DNA of 39,086 nucleotides from Acidimicrobiaceae bacterium (GCA_028820455.1 JAPPJC010000012.1:1-39086), one strand, 5' to 3'; positions 1 to 8,989 are shown, counted from the first letter of the stretch. A program made the numbers and translations. The notes: generated from the letters alone by a model not told the origin.

Positions 1-552
1 CAGTGCCGCCACCGAGGACGACGAACAACTGCTTCAAAGCCTCCAAATCCGCGGAGCATTCGAAGTGGACGACGCCTATTTCAGCGGCCGGGAGCACAAC
101 AAGCACCAAGACACCGGTCTATGAGCGAGAGAACGCAGCACCGGGCGCGTAGCCGCTGCTAGCGTGCATGACACCACCGCTTCCTCGCTATGCGGATTCA
201 TAGACGCTCACGTCGAGCGGGACGCGTTGTTGATGACGGATGGAATGAACGCCTACTAACGGCTATAATCGCGTTGTCGTGAACCACAGCGTGGGAGAAT
301 ACGTGAGAGGTATGGCACACACCAACGGCATTGAGAGCTTCTGGGCTATGCTCAAGCGGGCGTATCACGGCGTGTACCACCACATCAGTGGCAAGCATTT
401 CAACGTCTACGTAGCCGAGTTCGCCGGTGGCACAATCTAAGATCACTCGACACGATAGACAGGTCGCAGCAGTGTTCAACCGCATGCTAGACAAACAGCT
501 CACCTACACGGAACCCACAGCGCGAGCAGAAAACAACCCTCAACAACGATAG
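1..552 (+). pseudogene. Remnant of an IS1595-family (ISXO2-like) DDE transposase, cut by the window edge
   Basis: The plus strand encodes, in several frames, pieces typical of the ISXO2-like transposase C-terminal half. The first piece (frame from base 2) contains FEVDDAYFSGREHNKH and hits a stop at 122-124. A second piece around 150-270 contains HVERDALLMTDGMNAY and then a stop. A third piece (about 262-440) contains NHSVGEYVRG, HTNGIESFWAMLKRAYHG and GKHFNVYVAEFAGG, ending at TAA 438-440. A last piece reading VAAVFNRMLDKQLTYTE ends at 552. The pieces follow the order of the intact family protein, so this is one gene broken by at least three frame changes. The N-terminal zinc-ribbon part lies outside the window. 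It is surely non-functional as shown. Confidence 0.85.
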
Positions 553-588
553 AGCAAACAGCTCACCTACACGGAACCCACAGCGCGA
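492..588. repeat. Direct repeat, 34 bases, two copies
   Basis: An identical 34-base block occurs at 492-525 and 555-588 (copy spacing 63 bases). The first copy covers the last codons of the transposase remnant (KQLTYTEPTAR); the second lies past its final stop, so it is a local duplication of the gene's 3' end. Confidence 0.9.
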
Positions 589-1147
589 CACCAGCCGAGC
601 AAACCGACAACCCGGAGTCCTTGGCCTCACTACCGGATAAGCCAACACAACTAGTAGTAACCAGCCCGCCGTATAATCCGGGAAAAATCCTATGAACCCC
701 ATACCAGACTAGCAGAACACAAAGCGCGGCAACTCAACTATATAATCCCCTACTTTTGTGGATACCCTGTTAGCATGGCTTCTAGTGCAACAGCAGTAAT
801 CGCGACTGCTGGGATTTGCCTTATGCATGCCGACTGAAGTTTCTAGTAGTCGAATTAGTGGGTTCGCACGGTTGGCAACGGATTTCATTCTGGTCATACA
901 GCACAAGGTCAGCAGCGGTTACTGTCGCAGCTGCACCCACGGGGAGATACGACATGTCCGTGATAGGCTGTATTCCACTAGGTGAGTGTGTGGAAATGTT
1001 GCGGGTTCAATCAAGCGGGCAAGCGGAGCGTGTTGTTATGGTCTCGCTAAGGCTGTAATAGCGAATAGTCGGCGAATAGTCTGCCCGTGCTCAAACCGTA
1101 TTAAACCATATTAGACTAAAACTAGATCAAGACAGGCAAAGTCTTGG
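589..1147. other. Intergenic stretch without a recognisable gene
   Basis: No known family is visible on either strand. The longest candidate is a plus-strand frame at 816-1058 (80 codons) whose second half, from about 910, reads as plausible coding sequence (VAAAPTGRYDMSVIG) but matches nothing I recognise and has no ribosome binding site. It may be another gene fragment. The right end carries a weak hairpin listed separately. Confidence 0.5.
1127..1145 (-). terminator. Possible weak terminator after the substrate-binding protein gene
   Basis: On the minus strand a 6-base stem (CAAGAC/GTCTTG) with a 7-base loop starts 2 bases after the stop codon at 1148 and is followed by ATCTAGTTTT. The stem is short and the T stretch broken, so this is a weak call. 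Confidence 0.3.
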
Positions 1148-1885
1148 TTATTCGAAGGTGGCTGCTTCTTCACCTAGCCATTTGATGATAAGCTCATTTA
1201 GAGTGCCGTCTTCTTTCATGGAGGCTATTGCCTCGTTGAACTTATCTTTGAGTTCGCTGCCTTGTCGGAGGCCAATACCAAGTCCACGGTCGAACATCAC
1301 TCCTTTGTCGACAGTAGTGAGCTCGTCTGCGTGCTTTGCGATTCTCTCAACAGCGTAACCGTGGTCTACGAGCACTGCATCCACTTCACCGCTAAGCACG
1401 GCTTGTGCCGCGTCTACTGTGACATCCAACGGAACATACGGCAGCCCCTGTTCGTCATAATATTCCGAATATATTGTATTGGCCGTGATACCGATCGTCC
1501 CGTTCATGACTTCTTCGCTTGCTTCAACCAAAGTCAAATACACCGCGGGAACTGCTGGATAGTAGGGTTCTGTGAAATCGATTGACTCTTCTCGCTTATC
1601 GGTGATGCTCATACCTGTAAGAATAACATCGAACTCTTCAGCTATCACTCCGGGGATCATCAGTTCCCAGTCATGGGGAACCCATACACATTCCAGCTGC
1701 GCACGCAGGCAGAGTTCGTCTCCAAGTTCCCGCTCCATGCCGCTTATCTCACCTTCTGTGGTGATGAAATTGAAAGGCTCGTAGTCGCCTATAGTGGCGA
1801 TTCTTATGGTATCTGTTCCACCGCAGGCAGCAAACACGAACGTTAGTACCGGGGCGAAAAGAAAGGCTTTAAGGATGCGTTTCAT
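1148..1885 (-). CDS. Extracellular amino-acid-type substrate-binding lipoprotein (SBP family 3)
   Basis: Expected role is capture of an amino acid or similar polar solute outside the membrane for an ABC importer. From the chosen start the protein has 245 residues. It opens with a lipoprotein signal (MKRILKAF, hydrophobic stretch, FAAC with the lipidated Cys at 21), then shows the family 3 pattern: IATIGDYEPFNFI near the start, then GVIAEEFDVILTGMSITDKREESIDFTEPYY, and C-terminal MKEDGTLNELIIKWLG. Two in-frame upstream ATGs exist (three and 23 codons earlier); the start at 1885 fits the signal peptide best, although its ribosome binding site is weak. No permease or ATPase gene is adjacent, so it is an orphan that must share a transporter encoded elsewhere or act as a sensor input. 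Ligand specificity cannot be read from the sequence. Confidence 0.88.
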   Translation of the reverse strand: MKRILKAFLFAPVLTFVFAACGGTDTIRIATIGDYEPFNFITTEGEISGMERELGDELCLRAQLECVWVPHDWELMIPGVIAEEFDVILTGMSITDKREESIDFTEPYYPAVPAVYLTLVEASEEVMNGTIGITANTIYSEYYDEQGLPYVPLDVTVDAAQAVLSGEVDAVLVDHGYAVERIAKHADELTTVDKGVMFDRGLGIGLRQGSELKDKFNEAIASMKEDGTLNELIIKWLGEEAATFE

Positions 1886-1954
1886 GTTTATCATTTTACC
1901 GGTTTTCAGATAGTTCACAGTCCTGAAACTACCTACCATTATGTGACATTCCAA

Positions 1955-2342
1955 GGTTAGTGGAAAGTAGGTAAGTCAACGAAACTTCTTGCGGTGTGCA
2001 CACTGTTTTCATGGTAAGCCATTTATCGCAATATTACTCTCAACTATACACTCACTATACCATACACTCACTGTACACCGTATATCTTCCTATGAAGATG
2101 GCGGATAATCTGCTCAAGAATGTTCGGTTTTTGTTCAAATCGGATTGTTGGGTTGTGTAAATTTGAATGTATGAAATCATCAAAGCCACTTTCAATGCAG
2201 GTATCGAATAGAGCGACCCTACTGGAACAACTAGAACTGAATCCAAGCAGCTAGACCCTTTGCGACCCTGTGACTGGAATGCCCTTAGCACTGGCTTAGT
2301 GTCAATCGAGTTTGAGGCATCACACTGCTGAGTAGTGCGCCA
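1955..2342. other. Divergent intergenic region, A+T-rich
   Basis: This stretch separates the minus-strand binding-protein gene from the plus-strand permease gene and should contain both promoters. Visible content is a short repeated motif ATACACTCACT (about 2046-2077) and A+T-rich sequence. No gene or RNA family is recognised. Confidence 0.5.
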
Positions 2343-4125
2343 ATGCAAAATAACGTGAGCACACCAACCACCGACGAGGCCATTCGTTATGAGCCGGACG
2401 ATCCCTGTCCGCTGCTGGTGGCCCTTGGGGTCGGACTCCAGGGAATCACTTTGGTACTTGGCGACGATCGTGCGGATTGTGGCCGTCACAGCTCGAGCTG
2501 GTGATCAGGATGATGCCTATGTCACCTGGGCGGTATTCGCTTCACTGGTCATTGCCGGAGGACTGACCGCGTTACAAGCCAGTCGCTTCTGGCGACTCGG
2601 TGCAGGACACATCCTGATCATGGGCCCCACGCCCAACTACGTCGCCGTCTCGGTGTTGGCTCTCGCAGTAGGTGGACCGGAGCTGCTCGCCAGCCTCACC
2701 GTCGCTGCTGCACTCTTCTACTTGTTGTTGTCCATGTGGCTCCCGCAGTTGCGCCGGATCATCACGCCGGTGGTCTCGGGCACGGTGCTCATGCTGATCG
2801 CAGTCACAATCCTGCCTGTCGCGCTCGGCCGAGTGAACGAGGTGCCCGAGTCAGCGTCCGCTGCGGCTGGCCCGGTTGTGGCTCTCGTAACCCTCGTGGC
2901 GGTTGTAATATTGGCTCTGCGGGTATCTGGGGCTTGGCGTGTCTGGTCGCCAGTTATCGGCATTGCCGCTGGTTGTGTTGTGGCTGTCGTCTTCGAGGTG
3001 TATGAGGTCCAGCCGATTCGTGACGCTCGTTGGATCGGGCTTCCAGACAGTGGTTTCCCTGGAATCGACTTGACTCCTGGTGTCGACTTTTGGGCCCTGC
3101 TGCCAGCCTTTGTGGTGATCGCCCTGGTGGGCAGCGTCAAGAACATCGGAGACTGCATCGCTATTCAGCAGGTCTCATGGCGCAGGCCGCGGGTGACCGA
3201 CTATCGGCTGGTGCAGGGATCGCTGAACGTCAATGGTATAGGCATCCTGCTGTCGGGTCTCGTAGGGACGCCTCCAACGTCCGTGTACTCGTCATCCAGT
3301 CCGCTGTTGGTGAGCCTTACTGGTGTCGCGGTCCGACGTGTCGGCTACGTGATCGGGTCAGTCATGGTCGTTCTCTCCCTGCTACCCAAGCTGACGGCCG
3401 TGCTGTTGGCCATTCCCAACCCGGTCATGGGTGCCTATCTGCTCACCGCCGTCGCGGTGCTCTTCGTGAGTGGCATACAGACGGTGGTGGCCAGTGGCCT
3501 CGACAAAGGTAAAGCCCTCACGGTGGGGATTGCCTTTTCCGTGGGAGTGGGTCTGGACAGTCAGACTATTGGTGCAGACCTGCTGGGAGAGACGTGGGGT
3601 ACACTGATAGACAATGGAATGCTGGCCGGGACACTCGTCGCGGTGATGATGACCTGGTTTGTGGAGTTGACCAGTCGGAGCCGGCGAGCGCGCCTGAAGG
3701 TCGACCTTCACCCGTCGGCTGTGAACGAGATCGATGAGTTTCTCCGCGGTTTCGCCAGTAACATCGGTTGGAACGAGGCCGCCACGCAGCGACTACGCTC
3801 CGTAAGCGAGGAGACGCTGATAAGTTTGCTGCAACAGGGTAACGACTCCCAAGCGGTCGACGCACCCAGCCTGATCGTTCTGGTCCGCCACAGCGGCGCG
3901 GTGGTGGAGATGGAGTTCCTAGCCGTCTTCGATGAGCAAAACCTCGAGGACCGGTTAGCATACCTGAACGAGGAGTCCCAGAACACCGCGGGTATTGAGG
4001 AGGGCGAGCTCTCGCTTAGGCTGCTTCGCCACTACGCCTCATCAGTGTATCATCAGAAGTTCCACGGGCTAGACGTGGTGACGGTGCAGGTCAAGGTTGG
4101 AGACTCTCCCGGTTCTAGGGGCTAG
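2343..4125 (+). CDS. NCS2-family nucleobase (uracil/xanthine-type) permease with C-terminal ATPase-like domain; N-terminal frameshift
   Basis: An integral membrane symporter of the nucleobase:cation symporter-2 (UraA/XanQ) family. The natural start is ATG at 2343 (MQNNVSTPTTDEAIRYEPDD, then LLVALGVGLQGITLVL). At the GG of 2460-2461 one extra base moves the reading into the frame that is then open to 4125 (ATIVRIVAVTARAGDQDDAY onward). An internal ATG at 2389 gives a 578-codon frame but spoils the first helix. About a dozen hydrophobic helices run to around residue 440 of that frame, including the NCS2-like GTPPTSVYSSS region. The last 140 residues, after the helices, look like a degenerate histidine-kinase/anti-sigma ATPase fold (FLRGFASNIGWNEAATQRL, SEETLISLL, LSLRLLRHYASSV, HGLDVVTVQV); this is inference. 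The gene is clearly richer in G+C than its neighbours, which suggests transfer. It may be dead, or the indel may be a sequence error. Confidence 0.85.
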
Positions 4126-4388
4126 TGTTACAGCGGTCAACACGGCCTGATCGCCCTGATTCATCGGGGGACCCGTAGGTGTTGATGTGGAAGAGCGGAC
4201 CCCGAAGTGCAATCTCGATGTGCTAATCGAAGCGGTTCTCGGCCCTAACGAGCGAGTTGAGGTGGCCGCGACCAGCGGGTGTTGAAAGCTCCATCTGTTC
4301 CTTGATCTGTGGACGATGAAGGAAGCACTGGCAAGGTGTATGGAATGGGACTCTCTCCGGATGTCTCCGACTTCGAGGCCCTCAGAGT
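4126..4388. other. Stretch without a recognised gene
   Basis: G+C-rich sequence after the permease. In one plus frame a short peptide GKVYGMGLSPDVSDFEALR (about 4330-4386) looks coding and precedes, in another frame, the fragment listed next. The rest shows nothing recognisable. Confidence 0.4.
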
Positions 4389-4514
4389 ATGCGCAACGGC
4401 TCCCGAGGTGATTTGTTCCGGTTCCCTGGGATGCCTGATGTCACTTGGCAGTTCACCAACATCGGCACAGACCGGTTAGCGGCCGCGGTAGCCCATGCAA
4501 ATGAAGGATACTGA
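4389..4514 (+). pseudogene. Probable C-terminal fragment of an unidentified gene
   Basis: A 41-codon frame from ATG 4389 to TGA 4512-4514 reads as well-formed protein (GDLFRFPGMPDVTWQFTNIG, then AAAVAHANEGY). A likely upstream part lies in a different frame just before it (VYGMGLSPDVSDFEALR). Together they look like the end of a frameshifted gene. I do not recognise the family. No ribosome binding site is visible before the ATG. Confidence 0.35.
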
Positions 4515-4783
4515 CTGTCGTCTCATTGATCAGGAGCGTGAACAGCACTGAGATTGCGAGGTGGCTGAGATGTGCCGATTTCGAATCGACTCCAAAGTAT
4601 CTGATACTGATCTACTCGAAGGCTGATAGCGTTACTGTTCGACCATACGGGTGCCGAACCTTTGTCGTCAGACACTGAGCCGTTCAGCTCATCAGAGGGT
4701 TCGGAGACTAGGAGACTATATGACCTGCGTTTCCTGAGACCGTGTTTCTTGCTGAAATTACCACGAGAAGGCACACAGTGCTG

Positions 4784-6187
4784 CTAAATGTAATGCCGAA
4801 AATGCCTTTGTGGGGTTGAGTGTTCGGGGGGTGGTGTTTTCGAGCCGGTCGCGGGTTTTGCGGTTTGGGAATCCGGGTATCGGTCTGGTGGGGCTGATAT
4901 GACGATGGAAACAGCGGAGAATGTGAGCGAGGGTAGGGTTGAGGCCGCTTGTGAAAAGGTGGTTCGGGTTTTAGCGAGTCCTTGCAGAGCCCGCGGAGTG
5001 CCGAAACCGTGTTTTTTGGACATGGCAAGCCCGAGGTTCAAAGCGGCAGCCTGGATCAGGACCCGTTTACGGATCTCGTTTTGACCGCGGATGTGAACTC
5101 GTCGAAGTCCCCCTGTTGTGAGCAAATGAGCGAATCTCCGCTCTACTTTCTCACCTCTTTGACGCAACAACTGTTCACCTCCGCTTCCCGCGGATCCGGC
5201 GGCGGTTGTCGTAGGTCGGTTGCTGCGCGTCCCTGTTGCGTTTCCAACTCCGGCGGCCGCGGTCGGGTTCACTCACATAACTACGCAACCCGCGGTCTTT
5301 GAGTTCGATCATGGTTTTATTCGAGTGGTAACCCTTATCCGCGACCACTTCTTCGGGTTGTGTCCCCACCTGTGCTAGCAGGTGTTGGGTCTCATTCAAC
5401 GTGTTCGACAACGAAGCCGTGTCTCCACCATCGGTTGTCTGCACCGTCACCGCTACCACAGCCGCTGTCTCGATATCCACCGCCTGTTCCAACTTGTGCG
5501 CTAAACGAGTTCTACCATCTTTCATCTTCATGATCCGCGCCTGCGGGTCGTGGGGATGCAGCCAATCCTTGTTCGAGCCCTTATCCGGCCGGTCGCGGTC
5601 AAGCTTCACCAGATCAGCGCGTGTCGGGGTTTCGATCCCTGACACCCGTGCCACTTGTTTGAGCCATTGTTCGTAGGCGGCTCGTCGTCGCGTCGCACGA
5701 TCGTGCGCATCGCAGCGTTCGCTTCCAGTGTCGTGGAATCCACTCCCAAAGTCTCACCGCGCAAAAGACCCGAGTCGTGTAGCCTCTTCAACACCCAGGT
5801 GAATACCGCTGTGTGTGCTTCCACGCTCAAACGTTTACGTGTCTCAGACAAACCCGAATGCTCCGGCGGGTTATCATACAAATCGTATCCGAGGAACTCA
5901 CGCAACGAAATCGAATCAGCGCACCGCCACGCGATTCCACGCTCAGACGCGATCCCTTCCAGGTACCCGACCATCAACATACGAAAATACACCCCAGGCG
6001 CAACACTCGGTCGGCCTCGCCTCTCCGCATAGAACTCCCCGCACACATCCTCCACGAAACCATCGAAACCGTACTCGTCCAACAGCCTGTTCAACGCGCG
6101 GTAAAACGGGTTACCCAACACCCGTACCTCACCAGCCGTCACGAACAACGCCTGCTGGCACTCCTTGTTGCGCCTACCCAACACCAT
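4784..6187 (-). pseudogene. IS1182-type (DDE_Tnp_1) transposase broken by two frameshifts
   Basis: Reading on the minus strand from ATG 6187, preceded by AGGGGG, the N-terminal part shows NPFYRALNRLLDEYGFDGF, RGRPSVAPGVYFRMLMVGYL, SISLREFLGYDL, HSGLSETRKRL and LGVDSTTLEANAAMR. Near 5678-5685 the frame changes and continues with ETPTRADLVKLDRDRPDKGSN, KDWLHPHDPQARIMKMKDGR, AVDIETAAVVAVTVQ and VADKGYHSNKTMIELKDRG. Near 5176-5190 it changes again and continues with EQLLRQRGEKVERRFAHLL, TGGLRRVHIRGQNEIRKRVL and NLGLAMSKKHGFGTPRALQG, ending at 4784. The three parts are collinear with an intact IS1182-family transposase, so each frame change is a small indel. I could not find terminal inverted repeats or a target duplication. 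An inactive insertion sequence copy unless the indels are consensus errors. Confidence 0.88.
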
Positions 6188-6395
6188 CTCACACCCCCTA
6201 AACCTGGATCCCACACACACCCACAGTCCAGCCCAACCAAACAACAACCCAAAACAGACTTTATCCACAGCCTGCGAGAGTAGAGGTCGCTAGAGCACGG
6301 ACTCTTTGATGTACGACATGTTGATCAAGGTGATGCCGCACTTGTATGGGCATTTCTTCCGAGATAACCGGAGTAGGTTTTTCGTTTGGATTTTA

Positions 6396-6423
6396 TTGCA
6401 CCACAAGAGGCTTTCTTTATTAA
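6396..6423 (+). promoter_or_regulatory. Candidate sigma-70-type promoter for a small RNA
   Basis: TTGCAC at 6396-6401 and TATTAA at 6418-6423 are 16 bases apart. A start near 6430 would give a transcript of about 115 bases ending at the strong hairpin at 6516-6539. This is a pattern match only. Confidence 0.3.
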
Positions 6424-6429
6424 GAACAG

Positions 6430-6545
6430 AAGGTAAAATACTAAGACAGGTTGTTGAGTCTCAATATGGGGTGTACGCTGAAGGCATATCCCCCCAGTTG
6501 CTTAGGTGGCTGGGCAAAGGCCCGCTTCAGCGGGCCTTTGAGTTT
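6430..6545 (+). ncRNA. Candidate small RNA ending in a strong hairpin
   Basis: The segment lies between the broken IS1182-type transposase and the NYN gene and encodes no credible protein. It follows a plausible promoter, contains a possible CCCAG/CTGGG stem (about 6493-6515), and ends with a perfect 10-base terminator hairpin followed by TTTGAGTTTT. No known RNA family is recognised. It could also be just the shared 3' end of the NYN gene. Confidence 0.25.
6516..6539 (+). terminator. Strong terminator-like hairpin
   Basis: AAAGGCCCGC, loop TTCA, GCGGGCCTTT: a perfect 10-base stem. On the plus strand it is followed by GAGTTTT; on the minus strand the following bases (GCCCAG) are poor in T, yet the hairpin sits only 5 bases after the stop codon of the minus-strand NYN gene, so it may work for either direction. 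Confidence 0.7.
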
Positions 6546-7193
6546 TACCAGTTGTCAGGTTTGCGAATCTGTCCTTGGGAGTCGTGCAGAATAGGAGGCA
6601 ACTGTGTGGCCTCCAGCAGTTGGTGTGATATCTGCTTATAGAACTGGCACGAGATTTCATGGAGCCTGCGGGATCGGCGCGATCGCGGATGTGGGTTAAC
6701 GACGCCCACCTTCACGCTTAACTCCGACTGGACGATCTGAATCGCCGTGGCTTGATCGGAGTCGTTAGTGAAGATGACAGACGTGTCACAGTGACCTCGG
6801 AACGCATCCAAGATTAGAATAGGAGGCCAAGTTTACATCTGAACCCTTTTCTTCAGTTCTGAGAACCTCCACGATAGTTGATTGCCCCGGTTTTGGATTA
6901 GCAAGTGGCATTCGGACACGTTGAGTCAGGAAGTGGCCATAGTGGATTTCGACTAGTGGCAGGGTTTTAAGTGCTCGAAGATATGCTTGCTGTCGAACGG
7001 CTTGGTGTGGGTTATCTGGCCGTGGCCTGACTCGAGCAGTGAAATAGCGTATTTTGACGAGGCGATCTTTTGGCAACATAAGCCGACACAATGCTTCGAT
7101 GTCCAACCATTTGCATTTTGTCCCTTTGAGAGCTCCGTAATAGAAGTTGAACCCGTCAATGTACACAATGGTTTCAGGCTGTTCGGTCGTCAT
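6545..7193 (-). pseudogene. NYN-domain (LabA-like, PIN-type RNase fold) protein, one-base frameshift
   Basis: NYN proteins are putative metal-dependent RNases related to PIN domains. From ATG 7193 the first part contains VYIDGFNFYYGALKG with the first acidic residue, CKWLDIEALCRLMLP, KIRYFTARV and EEKGSDVNLAS with the second acidic residue. Near 6819 one extra T in the run TATTCTAATC shifts the frame; removing it restores Y-L-I-L and joins directly to DAFRGHCDTSVIFTNDSD, which carries the third acidic site, and VKVGVVNPHPRS. The C-terminus ends at TAA 6545. All expected catalytic acids are present across the two frames, so the gene is a recent pseudogene or was intact before a sequence error. 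It is divergent from the Panacea remnant. Together they resemble a decayed toxin/antitoxin-like or defence locus (inference). Confidence 0.8.
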
Positions 7194-7489
7194 ATCCGCA
7201 ATTTAAGTAATGGATTAAGTAATGGAGTGTTGAATTTTGCGGCTGCGGTGATGCGTTTTAAGAGGACCGTATCGGGCTCGTCGTTTGGATCTTGCGCAAC
7301 AAGTCGGTTCGCGAAAGCTTCAGCAAGCATCGACTGGGGTGCAACAGTAACCTTATCCGACGATTCAACACGTTAGTTTTAGCAGCATTGAGGTGGGTGA
7401 AGTGTTTTTCGATAGCCATTGTATTATTCACAGGCTTGGCATTTGCATTTGTTTTGGTGCAGCCATCTTCAGCTAACCATCCTAATGTA
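7194..7489. other. Intergenic stretch between the NYN and Panacea remnants
   Basis: Open frames exist on both strands (for example minus 7258-7518 and the start of plus 7292-7741), but none shows a recognisable family before the Panacea motifs begin. The 5' end of the Panacea gene probably lies here in degraded form. Confidence 0.4.
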
Positions 7490-7904
7490 GAGAGGTATTG
7501 CACTATTCTACTATTCATAGGTTCGGGAAAGCCAATCTCTTTTCGAAGCGAGTTCGAGACCTGGGTGAACGGGCCTGTCTTGAGGTGTGGTTATAGTCAG
7601 TATTGCAGACAGTTTGTTGTCGGCGAATGGCCAGCCGGGCAGCCGGACCGACTTACTGAAGTTGAGAAAAGAGACAATCGACATTGTTTTAGAAAATTAT
7701 GGCCCACTGGGTGGCGATCAACTCTCACGGATGACCCATAATGAGGCTTCATGCCGTGAAGCTAGAGCTGGATTGGCAGTCGGTGAACGAAGTCAAGAGT
7801 CAATCTCGTTGGAGCGTATGCAAGACTACTACACGGCCTTTTGGCAATCAGATGTGCCCACATCGGTCAACGAAATCACAGCGACCGATGGCAGCATCGA
7901 CTGA
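7490..7904 (+). pseudogene. Panacea-domain (DUF4065, antitoxin-type) protein, frameshifted
   Basis: The Panacea domain is found in the antitoxin half of many toxin-antitoxin pairs and in SocA-like adaptors. Three collinear pieces are seen: ALFYYS (about 7496-7513, followed by a stop codon), SEFETWVNGPVLRCGYSQY through DRLTEVEK in the next frame, and after one extra A in the run at 7667-7670, KETIDIVLENYGPLGG, LSRMTHNEASCREARAGL and ISLERMQDYY, ending at TGA 7902-7904. The order and the WVNGP, LTHxE and AR-GL motifs fit the family well. At least two indels plus a stop make it a pseudogene as shown. No partner toxin of the usual same-strand arrangement is adjacent; the nearest candidate is the divergent NYN gene. 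Confidence 0.75.
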
Positions 7905-8155
7905 AGTTTAGCGACCGAGATAATAATAATGGAAATTGTCGGCACACACTGATAAAAAATAATTTCGGTACTTTAGCCGGACCTTCGCTTGGCTGTCAAT
8001 GAAACCGATACGAGAGCAAGTAGATTAATGGGTAGTAAATGGGCAGTAATTGTATAAGCGCGGACTCTTGCCTGAAAGTGATAATAAGGCCTTTCACTCT
8101 CATGGATGATCGCTAAGCTTTTTTGTTGTGGGTGCTGGCGCGTTGTTGAGTTAGA
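7905..8155. other. A+T-rich spacer, no gene seen
   Basis: The sequence is A+T-rich with short repeats such as TGGGTAGTAAATGGGCAGTAA (only partly exact). No RNA or protein family is recognised. Confidence 0.4.
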
Positions 8156-8413
8156 ATGTCGACATGTTTAGTGTCAGAGACAGTGGTTTTGCAGCTTAGC
8201 TTTGAAAGTAGAAGATTTGTGGTGTTTTCTGCTGGGTTGCTATTGGTTGTGCTGCTGATATTCACTGGGTGTTCAGACACCACTATTGCCACTACCACCA
8301 AGAGCGTCTATACTGCTGTTAGTGTTGGTTATGATCATTCTTGTGCGTTGGATATGGGCGGGCGTATAACTTGTTGGGGTAGCAACGAGAATGGCCAGTT
8401 GGATATGCCCTGA
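8156..8413 (+). CDS. Truncated RCC1-repeat lipoprotein
   Basis: An 85-residue protein from ATG 8156. A hydrophobic segment ends in a lipobox (LLIFTGCS, Cys near 39), followed by a Thr-rich linker and one RCC1-type repeat (GYDHSCALDMGGRITCWGSN, then GQLD). RCC1 proteins normally carry about seven such blades to close a propeller; here a stop codon follows directly after the first. The next bases do not continue the repeat in any frame. It is thus a remnant or the start of a deleted gene. The long stretch before the hydrophobic segment is unusual for a signal peptide, and a later start cannot be excluded. Confidence 0.55.
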   Translation: MSTCLVSETVVLQLSFESRRFVVFSAGLLLVVLLIFTGCSDTTIATTTKSVYTAVSVGYDHSCALDMGGRITCWGSNENGQLDMP

Positions 8414-8568
8414 TCCTGATACTGCTTGCATCCGCAGCATCTACTGCACCTGGCGGTTATAGTTCGTTGTAGTGCTGACATTGGAGTGGGTGTGGCGCAG
8501 GTTAAACTATGGGCTAGCCTGATTGCGAGCTGAAAGCGTGAATACATTACCAAAGAAAGGAGAGCATT

Positions 8569-8883
8569 GTGCAGTTTTTCACCACCGAACAAGTTCCTGG
8601 GATGGAGATAGTCGAAGTCCATGGTTTGGTTTCGGCTTCAGTGGTTCGCAGCAAAAACGTGTTCAAAGATCTCGGAGCAAGTCTGAAATCTATCGTTGGC
8701 GGGGAACTCCGTTCTTATACTGACCTCATGAAAGACGCTCGTGAGAATGTGTTACGGAGTCTCACTGCTCAAGCGGCGGGCATGGGAGCGAATGCTGTAA
8801 TCTGTCTGCGAATGACCACATCCCAGATTATGGCTGGTGCATCTGAGATCTATGCGTATGGCACGGCAGTAACCATCAAGTGA
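8569..8883 (+). CDS. YbjQ/UPF0145-family protein
   Basis: A 104-residue protein, the full usual length of the family. GTG start at 8569 is preceded by AAAGGAG with good spacing. Family features are TTEQVPGMEIVEVHGLV at the start, the central KDLGASLKSIVGGELRSYTD, and the end ARENVLRSLTAQAAGMGANA followed by VICLRM. The fold is a small pentamer-forming domain sometimes described as heavy-metal-binding; its cellular role is not established. It is monocistronic, convergent with the large permease gene on the other strand. Confidence 0.9.
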   Translation: MQFFTTEQVPGMEIVEVHGLVSASVVRSKNVFKDLGASLKSIVGGELRSYTDLMKDARENVLRSLTAQAAGMGANAVICLRMTTSQIMAGASEIYAYGTAVTIK

Positions 8884-8989
8884 ACCACCGTGTCGGCCCG
8901 GGTGGGTTGGTGTTGTTCATTTGCGCGGCTCATCAGCGGGTTCTCTGGCCGTGCGGTGAAGTCGCCACGCAGCCTATTGGCGAAATGTC

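Noticed and set aside
2055-2489. Minus-strand frame of 144 codons across the permease start
   Set aside because: Overlaps the recovered permease N-terminus and shows no family motif.
4700-6300. Terminal inverted repeats of the IS1182-type element
   Set aside because: I compared the flanks by eye and found no matching inverted ends, so no element borders are claimed.
6306-6641. Plus-strand frame of 111 codons
   Set aside because: It runs through the strong terminator hairpin and into the NYN gene; no family motif.
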